Notes under the pieces: generated by a model
What the model saw: the letters and a program-made list of their open reading frames with translations, nothing else
The model's database searches: none
Told to the model about the DNA's origin: nothing
Made by a program: the position numbers and the translations under genes
Assembly: GCF_008923365.1 (NCBI RefSeq)
Contig: NZ_WBMR01000012.1
Coordinates: 48,889-92,563, forward strand
Origin: Actinomadura montaniterrae
GTDB taxonomy: Bacteria; Actinomycetota; Actinomycetes; Streptosporangiales; Streptosporangiaceae
Length of the DNA: 43,675 nt
Direction of reading: 5' to 3'
Shown: positions 26,176 to 33,749 of the stretch, in pieces
Layout of the letters: each line of letters begins with the position of its first letter
How positions within the stretch are numbered: the stretch's first letter is position 1

Positions 26176-27557
26176 CGGTGCGGTCCGTGGAGGCGGTGTG
26201 GCCGGGGGAGTGGGTGACGTCCCGGCTCGGCGTGCGGCTGGTCGACGGCGAACGTCCGGTGGGGGCCGGGCTGGCGTCGATGGTGGGGCTCGCCGTCCGT
26301 CGCAATCCGCGTCGTGCCCATCTGCTCGTCTCGGCGGTGCTGGGCAAGCACGTCCCGACCGATCCCCGGCTCGTGTACGGGTCGGGGCTGCTGCTGGGCG
26401 AGCTCGTGCGCGCGCGCCTGCGCGACGAGGTGACGTCCGTGCCGTCGGGTCCGTTCAAGGACGCCTTGGCGGGCGTGCCAGGCGCTGCGGCCGCGTTGCG
26501 CGACGCGCTGCGGGAACCGCGCCCCGCCGTGGACGCCATCGTCCTCGGGTATGCGGAGACCGCTACCGCTCTAGGGCACTCGGTGGCGGACGCTCTGGGC
26601 GGCGCTTACTACCTGCACTCGACGCGCCGTCCGGTGCGGGGATTCGCCACGTACGGCGGGTTCGAGGAGGAGCACAGCCACGCGACGAGCCACCTGCTGC
26701 TGCCGTCCGACCCTGCGGCGCTCGACCGGGACGTCCCGGTCGTGCTGGTGGACGACGAGCTCTCCACAGGGCAGACGGTCCTGAACACGATCGAAGCGCT
26801 GCACGCGCTGCGTCCGCGTAGGCATTACGTTCTGGCGGCGCTGGTCGACCTGCGGGGGGAGTCCGACCGCGCGCGCGTGGACGAACTGGCCGCGCGGCTC
26901 GGCACGCGCATCGACGCCGTCTCCCTCGCCGGCGGACGTGTGGAGCTGCCTACGGGCGTCCTGGAGAAGGGCACGCGGATCGTCTCCGACCTTTCCGCGG
27001 CCTCCGCACCCGCCGTCGAGGACGGGGCGTTCGGCGTCGCGCGCGTCCGGCTCGACTGGCCGCGCGGCGTGCCCGACGGCGGGCGCCACGGGTTCCTGCC
27101 CGAGCACCGCACCGCCCTGGAGAAGGACCTGCCGCGCATGGCGGACGCCGTCGCCGCGGAACTCGGGGACGGCGCGTCCCGCGTGCTCGTGCTCGGGTTC
27201 GAGGAGCTGATGTACGCGCCGCTGCGGCTGGCGGAGGCGCTCGCCGACGCGTCCCCGGGCCTGGCCGTCCGGTACTCGACGACCACCCGCTCGCCCGTCC
27301 TGGCCGTGGACGACCCGGGCTACGCGATCCGCACCCGGCTCGCGTTCCCCGCGCACGACGACCCGGCGGACGGCCCGGGGGAGCGGTACGCCTACAACGT
27401 CGCGCCCGCCGCAGGCCGCCCGCCGTTCGATCGCATCGTGTTCGTGGTGGACGACGTCGGGGACACGCAGGGGCTCACCGACGGGCTGCTGGCGCGCCTG
27501 CGCGCGCTCGCGCCCGTGGTGGTCGTGACCGTCCCGTCCCATGGGGGTGACCGGTGA
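26172..27557 (+). CDS. Ter-module phosphoribosyltransferase with C-terminal TRSP domain
   Basis: A 461-residue protein. The N-terminal half is a PRTase of the Ter-associated type with the PRPP loop VVLVDDELSTGQT (about 190-202) and an upstream ILGYAETATALGHSVADAL binding segment. The C-terminal half (about 280-461; RVRLDWPRGVPDGGRHGFLP, then VLGFEELMYAPLRLAEAL and FVVDDVGDTQGL) matches the TRSP domain that accompanies it in these loci. The predicted role is to join a base-like precursor to ribose phosphate. It is coupled by 4-bp overlaps on both sides. Confidence 0.88.
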   Translation: MTVRSVEAVWPGEWVTSRLGVRLVDGERPVGAGLASMVGLAVRRNPRRAHLLVSAVLGKHVPTDPRLVYGSGLLLGELVRARLRDEVTSVPSGPFKDALAGVPGAAAALRDALREPRPAVDAIVLGYAETATALGHSVADALGGAYYLHSTRRPVRGFATYGGFEEEHSHATSHLLLPSDPAALDRDVPVVLVDDELSTGQTVLNTIEALHALRPRRHYVLAALVDLRGESDRARVDELAARLGTRIDAVSLAGGRVELPTGVLEKGTRIVSDLSAASAPAVEDGAFGVARVRLDWPRGVPDGGRHGFLPEHRTALEKDLPRMADAVAAELGDGASRVLVLGFEELMYAPLRLAEALADASPGLAVRYSTTTRSPVLAVDDPGYAIRTRLAFPAHDDPADGPGERYAYNVAPAAGRPPFDRIVFVVDDVGDTQGLTDGLLARLRALAPVVVVTVPSHGGDR

Positions 27558-28666
27558 GGCCGCTGTACGGCCCCGATTTCGGCAGCTACGCGGCGGAGGA
27601 CGTCGCGTGGCTGCTGAAAGACCTTTCGGACGCGCGGCTGGAGGCGCCCACCGAGGAGCGCGAGGCCGCGATCCAGGCGGGCCGTGCCCACTACGCCGAA
27701 TCGCTGCCCGTGGAGTACCAGCCGGGGCCCGAGTACCGGCGGCTGTTCCAGGAGGCGCTGGAGGCGTCCGCCGAACGGCTCGCCTACGCGACCGGGCTGG
27801 TCGCCGAGTTGATCCTCGGAGAGCGCGGCCCGGACGCCGTCGTGGTGTCGCTCGCGCGCGCGGGCACACCAGTCGGGATCCTGGTGCGGCGCTGGGCCCG
27901 CTTCGCGCACGGGCTGGACCTGCCGCACTACGCGATCAGCATCGTCCGTGGGCGGGGCATCGACACGGTCGCGCTGGACTACCTGGCCGCCCGGCACGAC
28001 CCGTCCGCGGTGATGTTCGTGGACGGCTGGACGGGCAAGGGCGCCATCACCCGCGAGCTGACCGCGGCGCTCGACGGGACCGGGTTCCCCGCCGACCTGG
28101 CCGTCCTCGCCGACCCCGGGCGCTGCGCCCCGCTGTACGGCACCCGCGACGACTTCCTGATCCCGTCCGCGTGCCTGAACTCGACCGTGTCCGGCCTGAT
28201 CAGCCGCACCGTCCTGAACGCCGAGCTGATCGGCCCCGGCGACTTCCACGGCGCGAAGTTCTACGCCGACCTGGCCGACGACGACGTGTCCGCGCTGTTC
28301 CTCGACACCGTCTGCGCGCGCTTCGCGGACGTGGCGGAGCGGGTCGCGAAGGACGTCCCGGACTTGCGGGCGTCCGACCGCGCGCCCGACTGGTCGGGGT
28401 GGGAGGCGGTCCGGGGCGTCGCGGAGGAGCACGGCATCGACGACCTCAACCTGGTCAAGCCGGGCATCGGGGAGACGACGCGAGTGTTGCTGCGCCGCGT
28501 CCCGTGGAAGGTCCTCGCGCGCGCGGACGCGGGCCCCGAACTGACGCACATCAGGCTTCTGGCAAGCGAACGCGGCGTGCCCGTCGAGGACGTCGACCCG
28601 GACCGGTTCCCCTACGCGTGCATGGGGCTCATCCACCCGCGCTTCGGCAAGGGGGCCGTCCAGTGA
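27554..28666 (+). CDS. StiP/PRTase-1 family protein of Ter module
   Basis: A 370-residue protein from GTG 27554. It matches the family annotated either as cysteine protease StiP or as a second phosphoribosyltransferase-like protein: VVVSLARAGTPVGILVRRWA, HYAISIVRGRGID, and FVDGWTGKGAITREL, the last a PRPP-loop-like segment. SACLNSTVSGLISRT holds a conserved Cys. The PRTase interpretation agrees better with its operon partners. It is joined to neighbours by 4-bp overlaps. Confidence 0.88.
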   Translation: MRPLYGPDFGSYAAEDVAWLLKDLSDARLEAPTEEREAAIQAGRAHYAESLPVEYQPGPEYRRLFQEALEASAERLAYATGLVAELILGERGPDAVVVSLARAGTPVGILVRRWARFAHGLDLPHYAISIVRGRGIDTVALDYLAARHDPSAVMFVDGWTGKGAITRELTAALDGTGFPADLAVLADPGRCAPLYGTRDDFLIPSACLNSTVSGLISRTVLNAELIGPGDFHGAKFYADLADDDVSALFLDTVCARFADVAERVAKDVPDLRASDRAPDWSGWEAVRGVAEEHGIDDLNLVKPGIGETTRVLLRRVPWKVLARADAGPELTHIRLLASERGVPVEDVDPDRFPYACMGLIHPRFGKGAVQ

Positions 28667-29472
28667 CCGTGCTGGTGTGCTCGGACCTGGACCGTACGCT
28701 CATCTACTCGCAGGCCGCGTTCGCGTTGGACGGCCCGGACGAGGCCATGCCGCGCCTCGTCTGCGTCGAGTTCTACCAAGGCGCCCCACTCTCCTACATG
28801 ACGGAGACCGCCGCGCGCACACTGGACACCCTCGCCGCGTCCGCCGTGTTCGTCCCCACGACGACACGGACACCGGAGCAGTACCGGCGCGTCCACCTGC
28901 TGGAGAAACCGCCCGCCTACGCGATCTGCGCGAACGGCGGCCACCTCCTCGTGGACGGCGAGGACGACCCGTCCTGGTCGGCGTCCGTGCGCGCGCGCAT
29001 CGCGGACGGATGCGCGCCGCTCGCCGAGATCCAGGACCGCCTCGTCCGGACCGGCGGGGAGTTCATCCTGAAAAGGCGCACAGCGTCCGACCTGTTCGCC
29101 TACACGGTCGTCGACCGCGCCGCCCTCCCGCCCGGCTGGGTCGACGACCTCGCCGGCTGGTGCGCCGAACGCGGCTGGCGGACGTCCCTGCAGGGCCGCA
29201 AGGTCTACTGCCTGCCCGCCTGCCTCACCAAGGCCGACGCCGCCGCCGAGGTCGCCCGCCGCACCGGCGCGTCCGCGATGCTCGCCGCCGGCGACTCGCT
29301 GCTCGACGCCGAACTCCTCGAAGCCGCCCGCCTGGCGATCCGCCCCGCGCACGGCGAACTCCACGACGCCGGCTGGACCTCTCCGGCCACCGCCGTCACC
29401 GCGTCCCGCGGCATCGCCGCCGGCCAGGAGATCACGAACTGGCTGCTGCACCGGGTGGAAAATCACCGCTGA
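28663..29472 (+). CDS. HAD family hydrolase of Ter module
   Basis: A 269-residue HAD phosphatase from GTG 28663 (overlap GTGA with the previous gene). Motif I is DLDRT (Asp8, Asp10), motif II is in VPTTTRT, motif III Lys lies in CLPACLTKADA, and motif IV is AAGDSLLDAELL. The cap between motifs II and III is of the Cof/sucrose-phosphatase type. It is predicted to dephosphorylate the product of the Ter biosynthetic module. It is the last gene of the operon; no ATP-grasp partner is in the window. Confidence 0.88.
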   Translation: MTVLVCSDLDRTLIYSQAAFALDGPDEAMPRLVCVEFYQGAPLSYMTETAARTLDTLAASAVFVPTTTRTPEQYRRVHLLEKPPAYAICANGGHLLVDGEDDPSWSASVRARIADGCAPLAEIQDRLVRTGGEFILKRRTASDLFAYTVVDRAALPPGWVDDLAGWCAERGWRTSLQGRKVYCLPACLTKADAAAEVARRTGASAMLAAGDSLLDAELLEAARLAIRPAHGELHDAGWTSPATAVTASRGIAAGQEITNWLLHRVENHR

Positions 29473-29585
29473 CCGGACCCGGCCGTCGACAAACGACGCC
29501 GCCCGGGGACTCGCCGGGGCCGCCGTCGCGGGTCACAATCACACTAGGACCCCGGCTCCGGCCGCGAGGAGGTACCCCTGCGCGC

Positions 29586-30905
29586 ATGAGCTCCCGTCTC
29601 ACCGGCGACGAGACCGCCCTGTGGAAGGCCGCGGCCCGCGTCCTGGACGCGAACTGGACCGGGACCGCGACCGCCGCGTCGCCCGGCCTCTACCCCCACC
29701 AGTGGAGCTGGGACTCCGCCTTCATCAGCCTCGGCCTGGCCCGGCACCGCCCCGACCGCGCCGAGACCGAACTGCTGTCGCTCTTCCGCGGCCAATGGGC
29801 CGACGGCATGCTCCCGCACATCGTGTTCAACACCAGCCTCGCCCGCCACGCCTTCTTCCCCGGCCCGGACCTGTGGCGCAGCACCGAGCAGCCCGCCGCG
29901 CCGCGCGGCGTCCAGACCTCCGGCCTCACCCAGCCGCCCGTCCACGCCCTCGTCGCCCTCCGCCTGCACGAGTGCGCCCCCGACGGGGAGAGCAGCCGCG
30001 GCTTCCTCGCCCGCCTCTACCCGCTGCTCGCCGCCCAGCACCGCTACCTCGCCACCGCCCGCGACCTCGGCTCCAGCGGCCTCATCGCCATCTGCCACCC
30101 CTGGGAGTCCGGCCTCGACAACAGCCCCGCCTGGGACCGCCCCCTCGGCGCCCTCCAGCTCCCGCCCACCGCCTACGCCCCCGCGCAGCGGTCCCGCACC
30201 CTGCCCACCGGCGAGGACTACGACCGCTACGTCCGGCTCGTCGCCCTCATGCGCGACGCCGGCTACCGGCCCGGCTACCTGCGCGACTCCCACCCGTTCG
30301 CGGTCGAGGACCCGCTCGTCAACGCCACCTTCCTCGCCTCCGCGCACGCCCTCGCCGAGGTCGCCCGCATCGTCGGCGCCGACCCCGCCCCGCACCTGGA
30401 GGCCGCGCAGCGCGTCCACGCCGCCCTCCTCGACCGCCTCTGGGACGCCGACACCGGCTGCTTCCGCGCCCGCGACCTGCGCGACGACCGGCTCCTGCCG
30501 GTGATCACCGCCGGGTCCTTCGGCCCGCTCCTCGACCCCGAGCTGCCCGCCGCGCACGTCCGCAACCTCGTCGACCTGCTGCTGTCCGCCCGGTTCGCCG
30601 GCGCCGCCGGATACCCCGTCCCCACCTGCGACATCCAGGCGCCCGCCTTCGACCGCGGCGGCTACTGGCGCGGCCCCACCTGGGTCAGCACGAACTGGCT
30701 GATCTGGTACGGCGCCCTCGCGCACGGCCTCCCCGTCGTCGCCGACCTGCTGTACGGCTCCACGATGCGGCTCGTCCGCCAGTCCGGGTTCCGCGAGTTC
30801 TTCGACCCCTTCGACGGGACCGGACGCGGCAGCCACGACTACTCCTGGTCCGCCGCCCTCGTCCTCGACCTGCTCGGGGCCCGCCGCGCCCCCCAGGCCG
30901 CCTGA
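29586..30905 (+). CDS. GH63-type glycosidase, probable glucosylglycerate hydrolase
   Basis: A 439-residue (alpha/alpha)6-barrel enzyme. It shares the signature of mannosylglycerate/glucosylglycerate hydrolases: QWSWDSAF (39-46), HPWESGLDNSPAWD (171-184) with acid candidate Asp178, GYWRGPTWVSTNWLIWYG, and FREFFDPFDGTG with base candidate Glu404, then HDYSWSAAL. The absence of a signal peptide fits the intracellular actinobacterial enzyme that recycles glucosylglycerate after nitrogen stress. Assignment to GgH rather than another GH63 member is inference. A ribosome-binding site (AGGAGG, 29567-29572) lies rather far (13 bp) from ATG 29586. TAGGAC near 29546 may be the -10. Confidence 0.8.
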   Translation: MSSRLTGDETALWKAAARVLDANWTGTATAASPGLYPHQWSWDSAFISLGLARHRPDRAETELLSLFRGQWADGMLPHIVFNTSLARHAFFPGPDLWRSTEQPAAPRGVQTSGLTQPPVHALVALRLHECAPDGESSRGFLARLYPLLAAQHRYLATARDLGSSGLIAICHPWESGLDNSPAWDRPLGALQLPPTAYAPAQRSRTLPTGEDYDRYVRLVALMRDAGYRPGYLRDSHPFAVEDPLVNATFLASAHALAEVARIVGADPAPHLEAAQRVHAALLDRLWDADTGCFRARDLRDDRLLPVITAGSFGPLLDPELPAAHVRNLVDLLLSARFAGAAGYPVPTCDIQAPAFDRGGYWRGPTWVSTNWLIWYGALAHGLPVVADLLYGSTMRLVRQSGFREFFDPFDGTGRGSHDYSWSAALVLDLLGARRAPQAA

Positions 30906-30922
30906 TCGCCTACCGTTGGGGC

Positions 30923-31417
30923 ATGCGCCTACTACGGGGCCACCTGCCCTCCGCGGTCCGCGACGCGCTCACGATCGAGCGCGGCGAACGCGTCCTCGCG
31001 TCCGCGCCCACCCGCGGCGGCTCCCACGTGGTCGCCACCACCACCGCCCTGCACCTCCCGACGCCGTCGGGCGGCTTCCTGCGCGTCCCGTGGGAGCGCG
31101 TCGACCAGGCCACCTGGAAGGACGGCTGGCTGCACGTCACCGAGACCTCCGGCGGCGCGGAGCACCACGTTCGCCTCACCGAGCCCGGCTCCGTCCCGGA
31201 GACCGTCCGGGAACGCGTCACCGCCACCATCGCCGTCACCCACCACGCGCGGCTCCCCGGCGGCGGCAAGGTGCGCATAGCGGGACGGCGCCCCGCCACC
31301 GGCGGCGACGTGCGCTGGACGTTCGTCTTCGACGCGGGCCTCGACCCCGAGGACCCGGGCCTGCGCGCCCAGGCCGAACAGGTCCTCGAGGACCTGAGGC
31401 GCCAGACGGGCCTCTAG
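30923..31417 (+). CDS. Hypothetical PH-like-domain protein
   Basis: A 164-residue cytosolic protein of alternating beta strands (GGSHVVATTTALHLPTPSGG, FLRVPWERVDQATW, WTFVFDAGLDPEDPGL), which resembles a bacterial PH-like fold. No catalytic motif. Close homologues appear to be common hypothetical proteins next to small YtxH-like genes in actinomycetes. It starts 18 bp after the glycosidase stop with no clear ribosome-binding site and overlaps the converging gene by 4 bp. Confidence 0.75.
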   Translation: MRLLRGHLPSAVRDALTIERGERVLASAPTRGGSHVVATTTALHLPTPSGGFLRVPWERVDQATWKDGWLHVTETSGGAEHHVRLTEPGSVPETVRERVTATIAVTHHARLPGGGKVRIAGRRPATGGDVRWTFVFDAGLDPEDPGLRAQAEQVLEDLRRQTGL

Positions 31418-31698
31418 CCGGGGTGGACCGTCGGTTCGTCGTCGGCCTTGTGCCGCCCCGGCACCTGCTGCGGCACCTTCTCCTTCGCGGTGGACGCCAT
31501 CTCGCCGGCCTTCCCGCGCGCCGCCCCGGCGAACTCGCCGCCCTTGGCGCGCAGCATGCCCGCGGCCTCCTGCACGTTCGGGTTCTCCGACACCTGCCGC
31601 GAGAGCTTCTTGATCTGCTCGTAGCGCTCCCGCCCGGCCTTCGTCCCGAGGACGTAGCCGATCGCGGCGCCTGCCATGAACATCACGCGCGCTTTCAT
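31414..31698 (-). CDS. YtxH-like small membrane-anchored protein
   Basis: A 94-residue protein from ATG 31698 with AGGGAG upstream; the in-frame TTG 31704 is less likely. Residues 2-22 (KARVMFMAGAAIGYVLGTKA) are a membrane anchor with the YtxH signature GYVLGTKAGRERYE. The remainder is a charged helix (GRERYEQIKKLSRQVSENPN) ending in a low-complexity tail. Family members are stress-associated; the role here is unknown. Confidence 0.78.
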   Translation of the reverse strand: MKARVMFMAGAAIGYVLGTKAGRERYEQIKKLSRQVSENPNVQEAAGMLRAKGGEFAGAARGKAGEMASTAKEKVPQQVPGRHKADDEPTVHPG

Positions 31699-31838
31699 GA
31701 TCAACTCCCTGTGGGGCCGTTCGATCCACCCCCTATACCCGCGAACGCCGCCGCCACCCTCAACGCGTGCGCGAACAGCCCCGCATATGCGCTAACCTAG
31801 ACGCGCTGGCAGGGGCCGAGGCCCCGCCGGACGCACGA

Positions 31839-31911
31839 TCCCGCGTAGCTCAATCGGCAGAGCAGCCGGCTGTTAACCGGCAGGTTATTGGTTCGAGTCC
31901 AATCGCGGGAG
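31839..31911 (+). tRNA. tRNA-Asn (anticodon GTT)
   Basis: All four arms pair: acceptor TCCCGCG/CGCGGGA (31839-31845 with 31904-31910), anticodon stem GCCGG/CCGGC with loop CTGTTAA, giving GTT, and a T arm with GGTTCGAGTCC. The discriminator is G31911 and no CCA is encoded. TAACCT at about 31793-31798 may be the -10. Its 3' end is the likely integration target of the downstream element. Confidence 0.95.
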
Positions 31912-32007
31912 CAGATCAACACGCCTAAAGTCGCAGGTCAGGCCCGTTTCCCGTGCTGGGGACGGGCCTGACTACTGCTGTGAGTACCTAACTGAGTACC
32001 AAGCGGC
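31880..32007. other. Putative attL region of the integrated element
   Basis: The integrase gene ends 97 bp from the tRNA 3' end, pointing to site-specific integration there; the core would include the T arm and acceptor 3' strand. Two direct TGAGTACC repeats (31981-31988 and 31993-32000) could be arm-type integrase sites. The exact core needs attR, which is outside the window. Confidence 0.6.
31937..31972. terminator. Hairpin between tRNA-Asn and integrase
   Basis: GTCAGGCCCGT (31937-31947) pairs with ACGGGCCTGAC (31962-31972), with an inner CCC/GGG extension. It can end transcription of both the tRNA and the converging int gene. Confidence 0.75.
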
Positions 32008-33195
32008 CTAGTTCGGGTTCGGGAAGATCAGATCCATCGCCTGCGCGCCGTCCTGGATCACGGGCCTGATCTGCTGGCGGTAGACCTTCTCCGTGACCTG
32101 CGTCCCGCTGTGCCCGACCAACAGCGCGATCTTGTCCAGCGGCATCCCGTTGTCCGACAGCAGGGACACGAAGCTGTGCCGTAGCTCGCGCGGCGTCCAG
32201 GCGTCGGGGTCCAGACCGGCCGGCGCGATGACCTCGCGGCGGAACGCTCGGAGCACGGTCATGGCGCCGCGCACCTGACCGCCCTCCCCGGGGAAGATCA
32301 GGGCTTCCGGGTCGGGCGGCTTGGGGAAGCCCTCCCAGAGGTCCCTGAGTGCCACCACGCACCGCTGAGGGAGCTTGAGCGTGCGCCGGGACTTCTTGGT
32401 CTTCGTGTCGCCCCGTGCGCGCACAGAGCGCCACACGTAGACGGCGAACTCGCCGTGCTCCCATCCGGTCTCGTGCACCGGCCGCCACTGCCCGCGGGCG
32501 CCGTCGTAGGCCACCACGTGCGACCACGTCAGCTTCCGCAACTCCTCTGTGCGGGCGCCGGTCAGCAGCGCCAGGACGACGTACTGCCGCATGTCCGACC
32601 GCGCGCGCTCGGCGGCGGCGAGCACCTGCATGGCCTGGGCAAAGTTGAGCGCTTTGGATGGCCGGCCGGAGCGCTTCCCGCTCGGCACCTGGCAGAGGTC
32701 CACCACGTTGCGGGTCACACGCTCATCCCGCCGCATCACGCGAGCAATGGAGCGCCTGAGCACCGACCGGACCTCACGAAGCGACTTCGTGGCGAGCACC
32801 TCGGCGCGGCCCTCCAACCATTGTTCGCAGTCGTCGGCCGTCAGTTCCCGAACGGTCAGATGCCCAAGCTGGGGAACGATGTGGTGCTTGGCGAGGCTGT
32901 GCGCGTTCGTGACCGTCGATTCGTCGCGGCCCATGAGCCCGTACCGGAGGAACCCGGCGACCGCTTCCGCGATCGTCACGTCAGCCGCCGCCTTCGGCGC
33001 GTTCCTCGCCTTCCGCTTCTCGAGGTTCTTCTTGAGCCTTTTCAGCGCATCTGTCTGCGTCTTGCCGCTGCCGCGGACGATGATGCGGCGCCCGTTCGGC
33101 TGGTAGCCAACGGTCTTGGACGCTATCCATCGTTTGCGGGCGGCATTCCAGCTCAGACCGCCCTCGCCGTGGGCACGCCGCTTCTTGCCGCTCAC
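32008..33195 (-). CDS. int: Tyrosine site-specific integrase (AICE/phage type)
   Basis: A 395-residue tyrosine recombinase. The N-terminus has an arm-binding domain (GGLSWNAARKRWIASKTVGY), then a SAM-like core-binding domain (about 72-170) and the catalytic domain. Visible catalytic residues are Arg215 (LTGARTEE), Lys about 267, Arg339 with His340 (TPRELRHSF), His362 (VGHSG) and Tyr372 (KVYRQQ). The first His of the HxxR box is Arg336, a substitution common in actinomycete element integrases. Its last codons lie next to tRNA-Asn, the expected attachment site. It overlaps xis by 4 bp, so the two are made together. Confidence 0.95.
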   Translation of the reverse strand: MSGKKRRAHGEGGLSWNAARKRWIASKTVGYQPNGRRIIVRGSGKTQTDALKRLKKNLEKRKARNAPKAAADVTIAEAVAGFLRYGLMGRDESTVTNAHSLAKHHIVPQLGHLTVRELTADDCEQWLEGRAEVLATKSLREVRSVLRRSIARVMRRDERVTRNVVDLCQVPSGKRSGRPSKALNFAQAMQVLAAAERARSDMRQYVVLALLTGARTEELRKLTWSHVVAYDGARGQWRPVHETGWEHGEFAVYVWRSVRARGDTKTKKSRRTLKLPQRCVVALRDLWEGFPKPPDPEALIFPGEGGQVRGAMTVLRAFRREVIAPAGLDPDAWTPRELRHSFVSLLSDNGMPLDKIALLVGHSGTQVTEKVYRQQIRPVIQDGAQAMDLIFPNPN

Positions 33196-33413
33196 GCGGC
33201 GTTCGCCTCCTTTTCCAGCAGTTCGATGTACTCGACGATCGCGCTCGCGGGCACGAGGCGAACGCTGTGCTCCTTGACGGTCCTGATGCGGCCGGCGCGC
33301 ACCAGCTCGTAGATGCGGCTCCGGCTGAACGGCAGGATGCCGGGCAGGTCGGAGATCTTGTACAGCGGCTTAAGTGGCCAGCCCTCGGCCGGGCTGGGCG
33401 TTTTCGCGGCCAT
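33192..33413 (-). CDS. xis: Excisionase-like helix-turn-helix protein
   Basis: A 73-residue winged-helix/MerR-like DNA-binding protein from ATG 33413: LYKISDLPGILPFSRSRIYE, then LVRAGRIRTVKEHSVRLVP. Size, fold and 4-bp overlap with the integrase are those of AlpA/Xis-type excisionases in actinomycete integrative elements. It should bind the attachment region and bias recombination toward excision. Confidence 0.88.
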   Translation of the reverse strand: MAAKTPSPAEGWPLKPLYKISDLPGILPFSRSRIYELVRAGRIRTVKEHSVRLVPASAIVEYIELLEKEANAA

Positions 33414-33440
33414 GTCGGTTGCCCTTCGGTGGTGCTGGTG

Positions 33441-33490
33441 ACCGGTTGGATGCGGCGTCGGCGGTGTGCGTGGTGGCTGTGCGCCGTCGC
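33441..33490. repeat. Dispersed hairpin repeat, copy A
   Basis: It shares TGGTGGCTGTGCGCCG exactly (33471-33486) with copy B (36741-36756) and the flanking CGGTTGG and GGCGG pattern. It lies 28 bp upstream of the xis start. Confidence 0.6.
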
Positions 33491-33504
33491 TGTGTTGGGA
33501 GGGG

Positions 33505-33733
33505 CTGAAACATCTCCGCAACTCCGCAACTCCGCAGTTGGGTGCGTGACCTGCGGTGTTGTGCGCGGAGATGGGTGTGGTGGTGCTCGGGCCATCTCCG
33601 CAATGGGGGGTCTATCTCCGCAGTGGTTGCGGAGTTGCGGAGATGGGCGATGACCGGTGGTGGTGATCTCCGCACGTATGTCCGCAGGTCGGGGCGCAGT
33701 TTGCGGAGTTGCGGAGTTGCGGAGATGTTTCAG
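33505..33733. repeat. TCCGCA repeat array with 32-bp terminal inverted repeat, candidate origin
   Basis: 33505-33536 and 33702-33733 are perfect 32-bp inverted repeats. Counting both strands, the hexamer TCCGCA occurs 12 times in the 229-bp region, plus one variant. It lies between the helicase-like gene and xis, with no ORF. Such clustered short repeats next to replication genes are typical of iteron-type origins; an operator cluster is the main alternative. Confidence 0.75.
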
Positions 33734-33749
33734 CGGGTTTCGGGTCGGG

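Noticed and set aside
26172..27557. Possible frameshift between the PRTase and StiP genes
   Set aside because: The short GTGA overlap is the same coupling seen through the operon; both proteins are full length.
33505..33733. Possible CRISPR array
   Set aside because: The repeats are short hexamer-based motifs on both strands with irregular spacing and no cas genes.
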